The translations under genes and the position numbers were made by a program. 64,000 bases of DNA from an uncultured Saccharospirillaceae bacterium. Its GTDB lineage: Bacteria > Pseudomonadota > Gammaproteobacteria > Pseudomonadales > Oceanobacteraceae. This document shows, one piece after another, positions 51,719 to 59,629 of the stretch (the stretch's first letter is position 1; every line of letters begins with the position of its first letter). Under the pieces are notes generated by a model. The model was not told the DNA's origin. It made no database searches and saw only the letters and a program-made list of their open reading frames with translations. The DNA lies in contig CANMOZ010000004.1 in the NCBI GenBank assembly GCA_947499545.1, positions 62,001-126,000 of the forward strand. Reading direction: 5' to 3'.

Positions 51719-52420
51719 ATGACGATAGATGAACAAGCTAAAATTCTCGTTGTTGAAGATGAGCTAAAACTTGCCGAATTAGTTTCAGATTACCTCAAGC
51801 GAGAGGGATATACCGTCAGTATTGCCAATGATGGTAAGGCAGCTTTGGGATGGGTAGAACGATATCACCCAGATCTGTTAATACTCGATATCATGATTCC
51901 AGGTATGTCTGGGGTCGAAGTCTGCCAAGCAGTGAGGGCAACCTCTGAGGTCCCTATCATCATGTTAACAGCACGAATCGATGAGCAAGATCGTTTGCTA
52001 GGATTCGAAGTTGGTGCAGATGACTATGTCTGTAAACCATTTAGTCCTAGGGAGCTGGTGGCAAGGGTCAAAATCCTTTTGAAGAGAGCTACGCCCATTC
52101 CTCACTCCGATCAGCGCCAGAAAGGTAGCTATCAACTGCTAAGTGATCGTTTGTCTATTGTGACGAAGGATAAGCATGAGGTCTACTTTACGAAAGTTGA
52201 GTTTAAAATACTTTCCTTATTGTTGAGTGGTCAAGGTAGAGTTTTTAGTAGGCAAGAATTGATGAATGCCTGTTATGACGATTATCGTGTTGTAAATGAT
52301 CGAACGATTGATAGCCATATTAAAAAGATAAGAAAAAAACTAGATGCAGTTAATGGTTTAGGCGTAGAGCTGCAATCGGTCTATGGTGTTGGATACAAGT
52401 GTGAAGCAATTGATGATTAA
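51719..52420 (+). CDS. baeR: OmpR-family response regulator, BaeR-like
   Basis: 233 residues: an intact receiver (VVEDE acid pair, acceptor Asp in LLILDIMIPGMSG near residue 60, Thr in IIMLTAR, Lys in VCKPFSPREL) and a C-terminal winged-helix DNA-binding domain (FTKVEFKILSLLLSGQGRVFSRQELM..RTIDSHIKKIRKKL). It follows the BaeS-like kinase, so the two form a two-component system. BaeR in E. coli controls efflux and envelope genes; targets here are unknown. It is convergent with the AraC-type gene, with 22 bases between stops. Confidence 0.9.
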   Translation: MTIDEQAKILVVEDELKLAELVSDYLKREGYTVSIANDGKAALGWVERYHPDLLILDIMIPGMSGVEVCQAVRATSEVPIIMLTARIDEQDRLLGFEVGADDYVCKPFSPRELVARVKILLKRATPIPHSDQRQKGSYQLLSDRLSIVTKDKHEVYFTKVEFKILSLLLSGQGRVFSRQELMNACYDDYRVVNDRTIDSHIKKIRKKLDAVNGLGVELQSVYGVGYKCEAIDD

Positions 52421-52442
52421 AGTGTTTGTTGTTAATGGGGTT

Positions 52443-53435
52443 TTATTTTGCTCCTAGTGCTCGAACTGAGTCAGGCGTAGAACCAGTCCAACGACTAAAC
52501 GCCCTGAAAAATGAGTTTGGATCGTCGTACCCTAATAAAAAAGCAACTTGTGTGTAGGGCATTACTGTATTTGTAATGTAATGCCTTGCTGTTTTTTCTC
52601 GAACTTCATCCAAGATCTCTCTAAAGTTGGTATGATTATCTGATAATCGTCTTTGTAGGGTGCGTTTACTCATCAACAGTCTTTCTGCAACTTCTTCTAT
52701 GCTTGTTTGACCACTTGGAAGCATTTGATGCAAAGCTGCACGTACTTTATTCGATATAGTATCGGTGGCTTTAAGATCAGTTAGGCGGCTTCTCAAGCTT
52801 GGCTCAAAAAAATCCCACATTCCCTGATTTTCAGTAACAAATGGCATCTCTGCGTCTTCTTTAGAGAATATAATGTGAGTACTGTTTCCTCTAATTGGCT
52901 TTGATCCAAAGAAAAACGTAAATTGATCGAGGTATGATTCTTCGAGAGGCGCTTCTACTTGAATGGGCTGAATGTGTTCTCTAGTACCCATGCGAGCTAA
53001 TTTTGCAAAAAAAGCAAGTTCAGCCATGGTGAGTTGTGCTGGTATAGACGAAGCTTCCTCATGGTAAATTATACATAGCTTTGTCGTTTCATTTTCATTG
53101 GTGACATCTAATAGAATTGGGCTAATAAGAGCTTTATATTGACTTAAGCGCTTTAGAGCTATATTTAAATTGGGGCTGCAAAGCGACGCGAAGATGGGTG
53201 GGTCAAAGAACTCGGACGTGAGGCGTTCCACTAGCCGGACGGGTAGAAGAGGGTCACGACTGACTGCTTGCAAAGCATTCCAAAACCCAAAATATTCTTT
53301 GCTCGTCAGCCCAATTTCGCCCTTAGCAAAGAGATTTGAAGGTAGGTGTGCTTGTTCTAAGACTTCATTAGGGTCCAACTCAAGATCTTTTAAGAGAATT
53401 GGCCAGCCTTGATTTAGCCAGTAATAGTCAGTCAT
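52443..53435 (-). CDS. AraC/XylS-family transcription regulator (OruR/ArgR-type N-terminus)
   Basis: 330 residues with an N-terminal ligand-like domain (WLNQGWPILLKDLELDPNEVLEQAHLP...) and a C-terminal AraC DNA-binding domain with two helix-turn-helix units (TSIEEVAERLLMSKRTLQRRLSDNHTNFREIL and YTQVAFLLGYDDPNSFFRAFSRWTGSTPDS). Related proteins control catabolic or siderophore genes. It follows the aldehyde dehydrogenase-like gene on the same strand with a gap of 188 bases, so it may regulate that gene; inference only. Confidence 0.88.
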   Translation of the reverse strand: MTDYYWLNQGWPILLKDLELDPNEVLEQAHLPSNLFAKGEIGLTSKEYFGFWNALQAVSRDPLLPVRLVERLTSEFFDPPIFASLCSPNLNIALKRLSQYKALISPILLDVTNENETTKLCIIYHEEASSIPAQLTMAELAFFAKLARMGTREHIQPIQVEAPLEESYLDQFTFFFGSKPIRGNSTHIIFSKEDAEMPFVTENQGMWDFFEPSLRSRLTDLKATDTISNKVRAALHQMLPSGQTSIEEVAERLLMSKRTLQRRLSDNHTNFREILDEVREKTARHYITNTVMPYTQVAFLLGYDDPNSFFRAFSRWTGSTPDSVRALGAK

Positions 53436-53623
53436 GAGTAGAGATAAGTAACCTATATGGTAGGGTAACCATTTCTAACTGTAGGTGATGCAGGCGCTTG
53501 AATCTAGGCGCAGTAAGCAATACCGATATAGGCGTATTAGGCCATAATAGCTTGACATACACCCTCTCGGTAAACCCATAAGTTGTGATCGATCTGATGA
53601 TTGTATATGGAACTGTTAAGCGA

Positions 53624-55228
53624 TTAAAAATCTTTCTTCCTGAATTTACCCATCATTGCAGTACTTGCGAGTTTGATCAAATTAAACCATGTTGGATTGA
53701 CAGTATACATGGTCATTGTGTGAGCTAGGGCATCGAACGTTTTTTTGTTCGTATTCATTAAATGCCCAGCTGATATAAAACTTGACGATATAATAGATTT
53801 TTCAATGTTTTCAAAACACAATAAATTGCCAAAATTACCCCTGCCGGATTCTACAATAGGTCCCTCCTCATTCCCTCCCCATGTTAGATATGGATTTAGA
53901 AATATTAGCGGTGGCATATTATTGATTGCAATTGCCCCATATTTTAATTCGGTAACCGCTTGGTCCAAAACAGAACTAAAAGATTTTTTTGTGTCTTCAT
54001 CTATAATAATAGATGCACTCAAGGTGCCAATCAGTTTCTGATTGCAAAAATCAACTGCAAATGGAAGGAAATCCGATGTTAAAACAGGCGCATCTAAACT
54101 GACTTCAGAAATGATCTGACAAAAAGCCTCATTTTTTGCAGCGTAACCATCTTCATCTATATTTTCAATCAATAAGACATCTGAATGGTTGTGTTTGTTA
54201 TCTTCAGCTTTTAAGGTTACTGCATTGGGGTGAGCCTCGCTAAATGCTAATAGAGTATCCTTGAAACCTGGATAATAACTTGCTACTGCAGGGGTATCTT
54301 CACAGATTGCTTTTTTAAGTGCAGAAATAAAAGCCTGCCTTTGAGGCCAGTGTTTTGATGTAACAATCGTTTGAGGCCGACCACATACAGCCCCGCCATT
54401 CATTTTTGCAGCGGTTGTGATTTGTAAGGCTTGATGAGCTAGTTCATCATCTGTCCATGGGCGTATACCAGGAACAATGATGCAAGGGTTATTGCCCCCA
54501 CATTCAGATACTAAAGGGGTGCTGGTAGAATCTTCAATTTTCTGAGCAGTTTTAGCGCTACCTGTGAAGTAAATTTTCGTCAAAGCTGGGTTTTGAATGA
54601 GTGCTTCACCAGCGTTTGCTTCATGATAACTTAACACTTCATGGTCAATGAGAGGTGCAAAGACGATTTCCCAAATTTTATCTGTTTGCTGGTTTAGTGG
54701 GTGTGGTTTGCATACCACTGCTGAGTTTTCCAAAAAAATTGCTTTTATTATTTCAAGGGGTGAGGCGTAATTCCCAGCACACAATACCGCAATGATCCCT
54801 GCGGGTTTATCCATGGGGTTTACTTGTTTGGGTTTCCCTTTTATGCGTAAGATATCTTTTCTGTCCCCGTATAAGATTCGATCTTTGAGTTGGTCAGGAA
54901 ACACGTGAGCATCGTACAGATTATTTGATAATTGTTTTACTTCGATTGGCTGTGGCAGCTTATTGCTTTTTAAAAGCGTTTCATAGAGAAAAATGCAAGC
55001 ACTCAGAGTGCTGGCTACCGGAGCCACTGTACAAGCAATAGATGTTTTGAGTGTATATGTGGATTCACCAACCCTTTGGTTTTTCATACTCATATCAGCG
55101 CTGGCCAGGCGCATAGCTTGAGATTCTAGGTTAGCTCTTACTTGCTTAAGAAGACGTATGCGGTTACTAACGTCAGTTGTTTCCCATCTGAGGGTATTAA
55201 TCCCTTCAATTGTTTGATCTTTGTTCAT
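53624..55228 (-). CDS. Aldehyde dehydrogenase superfamily protein
   Basis: 534 residues. Features of the superfamily are the nucleotide-binding PAGIIAVLCAGNYASPLEIIKAIFLENSAVVCKPHP, IYFTGSAKTAQKI (the G-S-T/A motif), VSECGGNNPCIIVP with the general-base Glu, and MNGGAVCGRPQTIV with the candidate nucleophile Cys. The cofactor region and the Cys environment differ from typical ELGGK and GQ-CC motifs, so the substrate is uncertain and it may act in an uncommon pathway. MTMYTVNPTWFNLIKLASTAMM at the end is also unusual for the family and may be a membrane or oligomer contact. The downstream gene on this strand encodes an AraC-type regulator. Confidence 0.8.
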   Translation of the reverse strand: MNKDQTIEGINTLRWETTDVSNRIRLLKQVRANLESQAMRLASADMSMKNQRVGESTYTLKTSIACTVAPVASTLSACIFLYETLLKSNKLPQPIEVKQLSNNLYDAHVFPDQLKDRILYGDRKDILRIKGKPKQVNPMDKPAGIIAVLCAGNYASPLEIIKAIFLENSAVVCKPHPLNQQTDKIWEIVFAPLIDHEVLSYHEANAGEALIQNPALTKIYFTGSAKTAQKIEDSTSTPLVSECGGNNPCIIVPGIRPWTDDELAHQALQITTAAKMNGGAVCGRPQTIVTSKHWPQRQAFISALKKAICEDTPAVASYYPGFKDTLLAFSEAHPNAVTLKAEDNKHNHSDVLLIENIDEDGYAAKNEAFCQIISEVSLDAPVLTSDFLPFAVDFCNQKLIGTLSASIIIDEDTKKSFSSVLDQAVTELKYGAIAINNMPPLIFLNPYLTWGGNEEGPIVESGRGNFGNLLCFENIEKSIISSSFISAGHLMNTNKKTFDALAHTMTMYTVNPTWFNLIKLASTAMMGKFRKKDF

Positions 55229-55520
55229 AATCTACTGCTGTATTCAATTGTTAACAAATGCGATAGAGATTATACGATTGGATTAACCGCTCTTAACTAG
55301 CAAAAGGTGTCAATGCACTTGCCATGCATGCCAAATTTGGGAAGAAGTCAAAAAATATTGGAGGAAAAGACTTGCTTTCGGGTATATCGATAGTTTAAAA
55401 ATGAAGGTGTTGATGTAAAGCAATGAACTCTCATTTGAAACAGCTTAGTCTCTTAATCCTATTCAAAGCAGTTCGTTTGGTATGATTGACAGTCAAAGAT
55501 ATAGATTAGGAAAAATAATT

Positions 55521-56024
55521 ATGAACCATAAAAATTTTAGATGGATATGGTCATTGCTTTTTTTGCTTCCGATTTCAATTTCTGCAGCTGACTTGCAGAA
55601 TGACTCAACTTACGTATATTGTATTGACAAAAATAATCCTGCTAATTGGTATTGGTTAGACGGTGATAATGCGCAGACAGTTCAGGTGCGTGGTAACTGG
55701 AAAAGAAAAAGGGTCTATATTAATAGGCATAAATTGAATGTTTTTGTAATGATATTTGATTTGGCAAAGGGTGAAGAGGATAAACTAGGCTGTGAGTCAG
55801 GGTACCTAGCTCAGCCAGCTAACTATGCGACAGATGGCTGGTACTTGTTTCGATCAAGGATGTTGAATGGAGAACATTGCCTACGGAATGGTTATATTAG
55901 CCTGTATAAAGAAGTGTCTAGATATAACAGTTATCATAGGGTTCGTGGGCCTGAAAGAGCAGATCTTGGGTTTCGTCTAGAAAACAGGCCTTTCAGGCTT
56001 GTGTTTGATGTTTGCGAAAATTGA
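55521..56024 (+). CDS. Secreted protein of unknown function, Cys-containing
   Basis: 167 residues from ATG 55521; the 13-residue upstream extension is unlikely because the signal peptide (MNHKNFRWIWSLLFLLPISI, ending SAADLQ) starts here. AGGA lies about ten bases upstream. The mature protein has Cys in YVYCIDK, KLGCESG, EHCLRNG and FDVCEN, which could form two disulfides, and many Trp, Tyr and Arg. No recognised family. A terminator follows at 56091. It stands alone, with 292 bases of AT-rich upstream DNA. Confidence 0.65.
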   Translation: MNHKNFRWIWSLLFLLPISISAADLQNDSTYVYCIDKNNPANWYWLDGDNAQTVQVRGNWKRKRVYINRHKLNVFVMIFDLAKGEEDKLGCESGYLAQPANYATDGWYLFRSRMLNGEHCLRNGYISLYKEVSRYNSYHRVRGPERADLGFRLENRPFRLVFDVCEN

Positions 56025-56090
56025 GAGTAAAGGGTGTCGAATTGAATAGTAACAGAGTTTTTATATAGAAAAGAACGGTTTTAAGTGAAT

Positions 56091-56121
56091 GCTGAGAATT
56101 CAGTAAAGTTCTCAGCTTTTT
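56091..56121 (+). terminator. Rho-independent terminator after the small secreted protein gene
   Basis: GCTGAGAA pairs with TTCTCAGC around a ten-base loop and is followed by TTTTT. It lies 67 bases after the stop codon. Confidence 0.8.
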
Positions 56122-56230
56122 AATGGCAACCTAATTTTGTTTTGGATAGGGCCGCAAAAGGAACACCCTGCTTATCCTTCCATTAATACCGAAGGGCCTT
56201 CGATAGAAAATCAATTTGCGGCTTTGCAGT

Positions 56231-56635
56231 CTAGTTTCGAATGACCTTATATAAAGCAGGAGATGCAGTTACGCCTTCAATAGGTGGGAAAGCACCATTT
56301 TTTTGCATAGCAGCTGTTGCAGCTTTGAACTCTTCTGCAGATCTCCACTTCGCTACGTTGATCAATCGGTATTCTGCATTGGGTGATAAAGACTGGTGTA
56401 ATTCAGTTGAGATATAGCCCGGTTGTTGTGATAAAAAATCTCGGGCAGACTCCCATGATTTGACCGTATTGTCTAATTCTGATTTGGGTACTGTAAATGG
56501 GTTTATCAGTATAACAGGCTCTTTAATGCTCATGTGCTGAACCTCATCGCTCGCTTGGATGTTGTTGGTTGCCATTAGTGTAGTCAGGAAAAGTGTGGAA
56601 GCTTTAGCCATAGACTTGATAGGTGCGCGCATCAT
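56231..56635 (-). CDS. Periplasmic antibiotic-biosynthesis-monooxygenase-like (ABM) protein
   Basis: 134 residues with a signal peptide (cut near NNIQASDEV) and a small ferredoxin-like ABM domain: ILINPFTVPKSELDNTVKSWESARDFLSQQPGYISTELHQSLSPNAEYRLINVAKWRSAEEFKAATAA. Cytoplasmic ABM proteins include quinone monooxygenases and heme-degrading enzymes. A secreted one is less common, and its substrate is unknown. It stands alone. The upstream 301 bases contain a short palindrome. Confidence 0.8.
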   Translation of the reverse strand: MMRAPIKSMAKASTLFLTTLMATNNIQASDEVQHMSIKEPVILINPFTVPKSELDNTVKSWESARDFLSQQPGYISTELHQSLSPNAEYRLINVAKWRSAEEFKAATAAMQKNGAFPPIEGVTASPALYKVIRN

Positions 56636-56936
56636 TTTCCTATTTAGTGTTGCTTGAATGAATATCCATCATGTCGAATCCTTCTTTTATGGAAAATTAC
56701 ATGCTTTTCCGCAAATGGTTAAGGAGGTCTTGAGTGGATGCGTATTTTAACGATAAATTCACTATGGTGTTATAGTGTCATAATGACAGTGTGATGTCAA
56801 TATGCGTGAGGGTGGATTTTGAAATTGCCTGGATTGGTGCTTATAAATGCAGAAATGAGACAGTTGAATGCATAAGCTCAGGGCTATTGGAGATAGGGTC
56901 GATTTAAAGCTTAAGTGTTTATAAAGGCCGAAACGA
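56636..56936. other. 301-bp intergenic region with a small palindrome
   Basis: Lies between the ABM-like gene start and the end of the methyltransferase gene (same strand). At 56776-56788 TGTCAT and ATGACA form a 13-base palindrome with a one-base centre, about 140 bases before the ABM gene. It could be an operator; no other signal stands out and no gene is seen. Confidence 0.3.
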
Positions 56937-57704
56937 TCAGAAATACTGTTGTAAATCGACTTTATAGGCAAGAAATCTGAGGCGTACGTAGTCAAGTTGC
57001 CATCCGGTCTCACTTGTAAATAAAGAGGGCTGTATCACGTTTATGACATCATTGATGAAGTCAGATTCATACCTCTCATCGATTGTTCTTATTAAGTGCT
57101 TTGAAAATATCTTAATAAACTCACTGATATCTGTCTTTAATGTGGTGGGTCTTGAAATCAGCTTAATCGTTGATACTTTGAAACCATGCTCCTCTAAGAG
57201 TGCTTTATACTCACTCTTTGTGGGGAAAACACAAGTATTTTTCCATTCGCCGTATTTTGGGTGTTGATTTATGGTCATTTTCATGGCTGAGGTGATAGTT
57301 CGTAGATTTCCATTGCCTCCAAATTCACCTGCAAATCTACCGCCGAGCTTGAGAGCGTTGTGGACTCCTTTTAATACATTACGTTGGTTGCTCATCCAGT
57401 GTAAGGCGGCATTAGAGAATACAGCATCAAATGTATTCTTGTATGAGATAGAGTCACCGTTCATAAGGATAGCATTTACCCCACGCTTTTTGGCAGCGTT
57501 AATCATATCTTGGCTAGTATCAATACCTATGACATCTTTGGAGTGTTTTGATATTTTTGAAGTTAGCCTGCCATCACCGCATCCTAGATCCAAAATGATC
57601 TCATTTGACTGTGGGGCTAATAAGTCAAATACTTGAGTTCCGAGCTCTGTAACAAAGGATAATTGTTTTTGATATTGTTCGGCGTTCCAGTTTTCTGGGT
57701 TCAC
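56937..57704 (-). CDS. Class I SAM-dependent methyltransferase
   Basis: 255 residues from the GTG at 57704, chosen because GGAGGG lies five bases upstream and related proteins begin near NPENWNAEQYQ; an ATG at 57737 would add 11 residues and has no ribosome-binding site. Motif I is IILDLGCGDGRLTSKI near residue 37. Motif II is DVIGIDTSQDMI, and the SNAALHWM motif follows the pattern of trans-aconitate and malonyl-ACP O-methyltransferases. The C-terminal half (FPTKSEYKALLEEHGFKVSTIKLI) is also similar to those. The acceptor is not identifiable. An orphan ATP-grasp gene lies upstream on the same strand, 342 bases away. Confidence 0.88.
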   Translation of the reverse strand: MNPENWNAEQYQKQLSFVTELGTQVFDLLAPQSNEIILDLGCGDGRLTSKISKHSKDVIGIDTSQDMINAAKKRGVNAILMNGDSISYKNTFDAVFSNAALHWMSNQRNVLKGVHNALKLGGRFAGEFGGNGNLRTITSAMKMTINQHPKYGEWKNTCVFPTKSEYKALLEEHGFKVSTIKLISRPTTLKTDISEFIKIFSKHLIRTIDERYESDFINDVINVIQPSLFTSETGWQLDYVRLRFLAYKVDLQQYF

Positions 57705-58046
57705 GAATCCCTCCAAATACGAATTAATTAGCAGCATTGTAAACGATCAATCTACTACAGATTAACGATTTAACCCTCCTTGTTGAACTATCACTGAACA
57801 ATTTAACCGCTGTAAATTGACATAGGGTAAGACTAAGTGTCGTTTGAAATAAGCAGAATCATTGAAAGAAGCGATAGAAGAATTTCAACGGCAACTTGTT
57901 GGCGATATTTGACTCTGCATCAAATTAACTAGACCGTAACAACGAGATCATTAAATACCTATAGGGCTAATTTGGTTTGTCTATCCAAGCATCTGGGTGT
58001 TATAAGCAAGTGTACATGAGCCTAAGAAAAGCTCATGTAGGCTTCA
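57705..58046. other. 342-bp intergenic region, no gene seen
   Basis: Between the methyltransferase start and the ATP-grasp stop. A 21-codon + strand stretch near 57860 reads ESLKEAIEEFQRQLVGD before a stop, possibly a decayed regulator fragment or chance. The hairpin at 58013-58039 is listed separately. Confidence 0.35.
58013..58039 (-). terminator. Hairpin after the ATP-grasp gene
   Basis: TACATGAGC and GCTCATGTA form a nine-base stem around a nine-base loop, eight bases after the ATP-grasp stop on the minus strand. No T tract follows, so it is a possible terminator only. Confidence 0.5.
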
Positions 58047-58901
58047 TTATGAAACATCTGGCACTTTGTTGTTCATCTTCTCTAAGCAATGCAAGAGAAT
58101 GGTGCGATACATTTCTACAACCTGATCTTCACCGTTGTGTTGTATAAAATGGGTGAATTTTGGAGAGGAATTGAGCTCAATTAGATGCCAGTCACCATTA
58201 ATGTCAACAATAATATCTAAGCCAACAAACCCAAGGTTAAGTTTATCAAAGATTGGCTCTGCGAATTCTTTGAATTTCTGTAATAATCTCGAATCTTTTA
58301 TCAAAATGGCAGAGCCTTGTTCATGTTCCCAATAACTGGCGTTGAACAATTGATCGCCACCAAATCGCTCGTAGGCTAGAATTGGTTTTTGATTAAAAAA
58401 AACAACGCGATATTCTTTTTGGGTCGGAATAAAGGTTTGGGCTAGGGCAACATAATCATAATGATTGGAAGCTTGGTCGAAGATTGTTTTTAAGCTTGAT
58501 TCTGCTTCCTCACTATTGTGACATAGAAATACATTTTTTGATAAAGCACCTCTATTTTTTTTAAGAACAAATGGATAGTTAAAATGATTTTCTATGTCAG
58601 ATAAAATTAAAGAAATGTCTCTAAAGATGGTGTATTCAGGAAAGCTTTGAAAGCATTTTGGATCAAGATAACCAATGGTTGGCGGCATTTTGATATAATT
58701 TTTGAGTAGTTGGTATGTATATTCTTTATCTAGACAGATGCTGGCTTCTACTTCTGAATTGAAGGGTGTTCTGTTTTTTTGAAAAGTTAGTTTTTTATCT
58801 CCTAGATCAGTTGAGATAAAGTTATGCTCTTTATCATAACATTCATATGGGAGGTTTAGTGAGTTGGCGGCTTTTATTAGACACTTTATTTGTGGAATCA
58901 T
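58047..58901 (-). CDS. Orphan ATP-grasp ligase (RimK-like)
   Basis: 284 residues of ATP-grasp fold. DKEYTYQLLKNYIKMPPTIGYLD is the subdomain entry. NYPFVLKKNRGALSKNVFLCHN has the ATP-binding Lys and the Gly-rich loop, and LAQTFIPTQKEYRVVFFNQKPILAYER is the central strand. LNLGFVGLDIIVDINGDWHLIELNSSPKF carries the Mg-binding Asp and Glu and the Asn (E-x-N). Such enzymes join a carboxylate (often an amino acid or peptide C-terminus) to an amine using ATP. No peptide precursor or partner enzyme gene is obvious. The start is at 58901. Confidence 0.85.
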   Translation of the reverse strand: MIPQIKCLIKAANSLNLPYECYDKEHNFISTDLGDKKLTFQKNRTPFNSEVEASICLDKEYTYQLLKNYIKMPPTIGYLDPKCFQSFPEYTIFRDISLILSDIENHFNYPFVLKKNRGALSKNVFLCHNSEEAESSLKTIFDQASNHYDYVALAQTFIPTQKEYRVVFFNQKPILAYERFGGDQLFNASYWEHEQGSAILIKDSRLLQKFKEFAEPIFDKLNLGFVGLDIIVDINGDWHLIELNSSPKFTHFIQHNGEDQVVEMYRTILLHCLEKMNNKVPDVS

Positions 58902-59045
58902 ATACTACTCTTATAGGTTTAAAATGATCATTTTTTATGATGGGGCTTGTTTCCCACTGCAAGCCCTGAATTATGCTTATTGTTTGTGTAAAATTAATGT
59001 CGCTACATCATTTGATAAAAAGTCTGATGCATCAAAAATTAATGG

Positions 59046-59504
59046 TTAATCTAGTGAGGATTCATCAAGTTTTTTTGAGATGAAACGAATGTTCTCAAGG
59101 CTAGCCTCTAATTCCTCTATGGGTAAATTATCAACCATGTCATTGATTTTTGCGCTCCATTGTTCATCCATTTTGTTGGCTAAAGCTTTTCCATTATCCG
59201 TGAGGCTGATCAATTTAGCTTTTTTATGATCAGGGTTAGGGTTAAATGCTAAAAGCCCATCATTATGCATAATATCGACAAGGCGTTGAACGGATTGCCG
59301 GGCTTGCCCCATTGAACGAGCGATTTGTGGGACAGTCAAAGCATCAACGGGTGCACGATCAAGAGCCCCTAATATTTTCCATCTTGCGCTACTAAGCCCA
59401 AAAGGCGCTGTAAGCTTATCGCCGTAGACGACAAGTTGGCCACCTAGTTTGAATACCTCCAGTACTAGTTCGGTCGCTATAAGACCTTTTGCTGTGTAAT
59501 TCAT
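59046..59504 (-). CDS. MarR-family transcription regulator
   Basis: 152 residues with a winged helix-turn-helix: LSSARWKILGALDRAPVDALTVPQIARSMGQARQSVQRLVDIMHNDGLLAFNPNPDHKKAKLISLTDNGKAL. The long N-terminal helix and the dimerisation ends fit MarR proteins. Its ligand is unknown. It lies upstream on the genome map but transcriptionally downstream of the AacS gene, with a 125-base gap, so it may regulate neighbouring genes or itself. Confidence 0.9.
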   Translation of the reverse strand: MNYTAKGLIATELVLEVFKLGGQLVVYGDKLTAPFGLSSARWKILGALDRAPVDALTVPQIARSMGQARQSVQRLVDIMHNDGLLAFNPNPDHKKAKLISLTDNGKALANKMDEQWSAKINDMVDNLPIEELEASLENIRFISKKLDESSLD

Positions 59505-59629
59505 GTCATTTTCATCATAATTAAAGCAGGTGGTAGACTATTTTTGTCTTATTAGAGAACAATTGCAAGTCAAGCTCTCTTAAGCATACTCCGTTATTGA
59601 AGGTTGATAGGCGATACTTACTCTGGGTG

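Noticed and set aside
57855-57920. Stretch reading ESLKEAIEEFQRQLVGD, possible decayed regulator
   Set aside because: Only about 20 codons before a stop and no neighbouring matching fragments.
58924-59049. Short + strand frame beginning MIIFYDGACFPLQ, like the start of DCC (DUF393) thioredoxin-like proteins
   Set aside because: Only about 41 codons, the second Cys of the motif is missing and no later family feature is present; perhaps a remnant, but not supportable.
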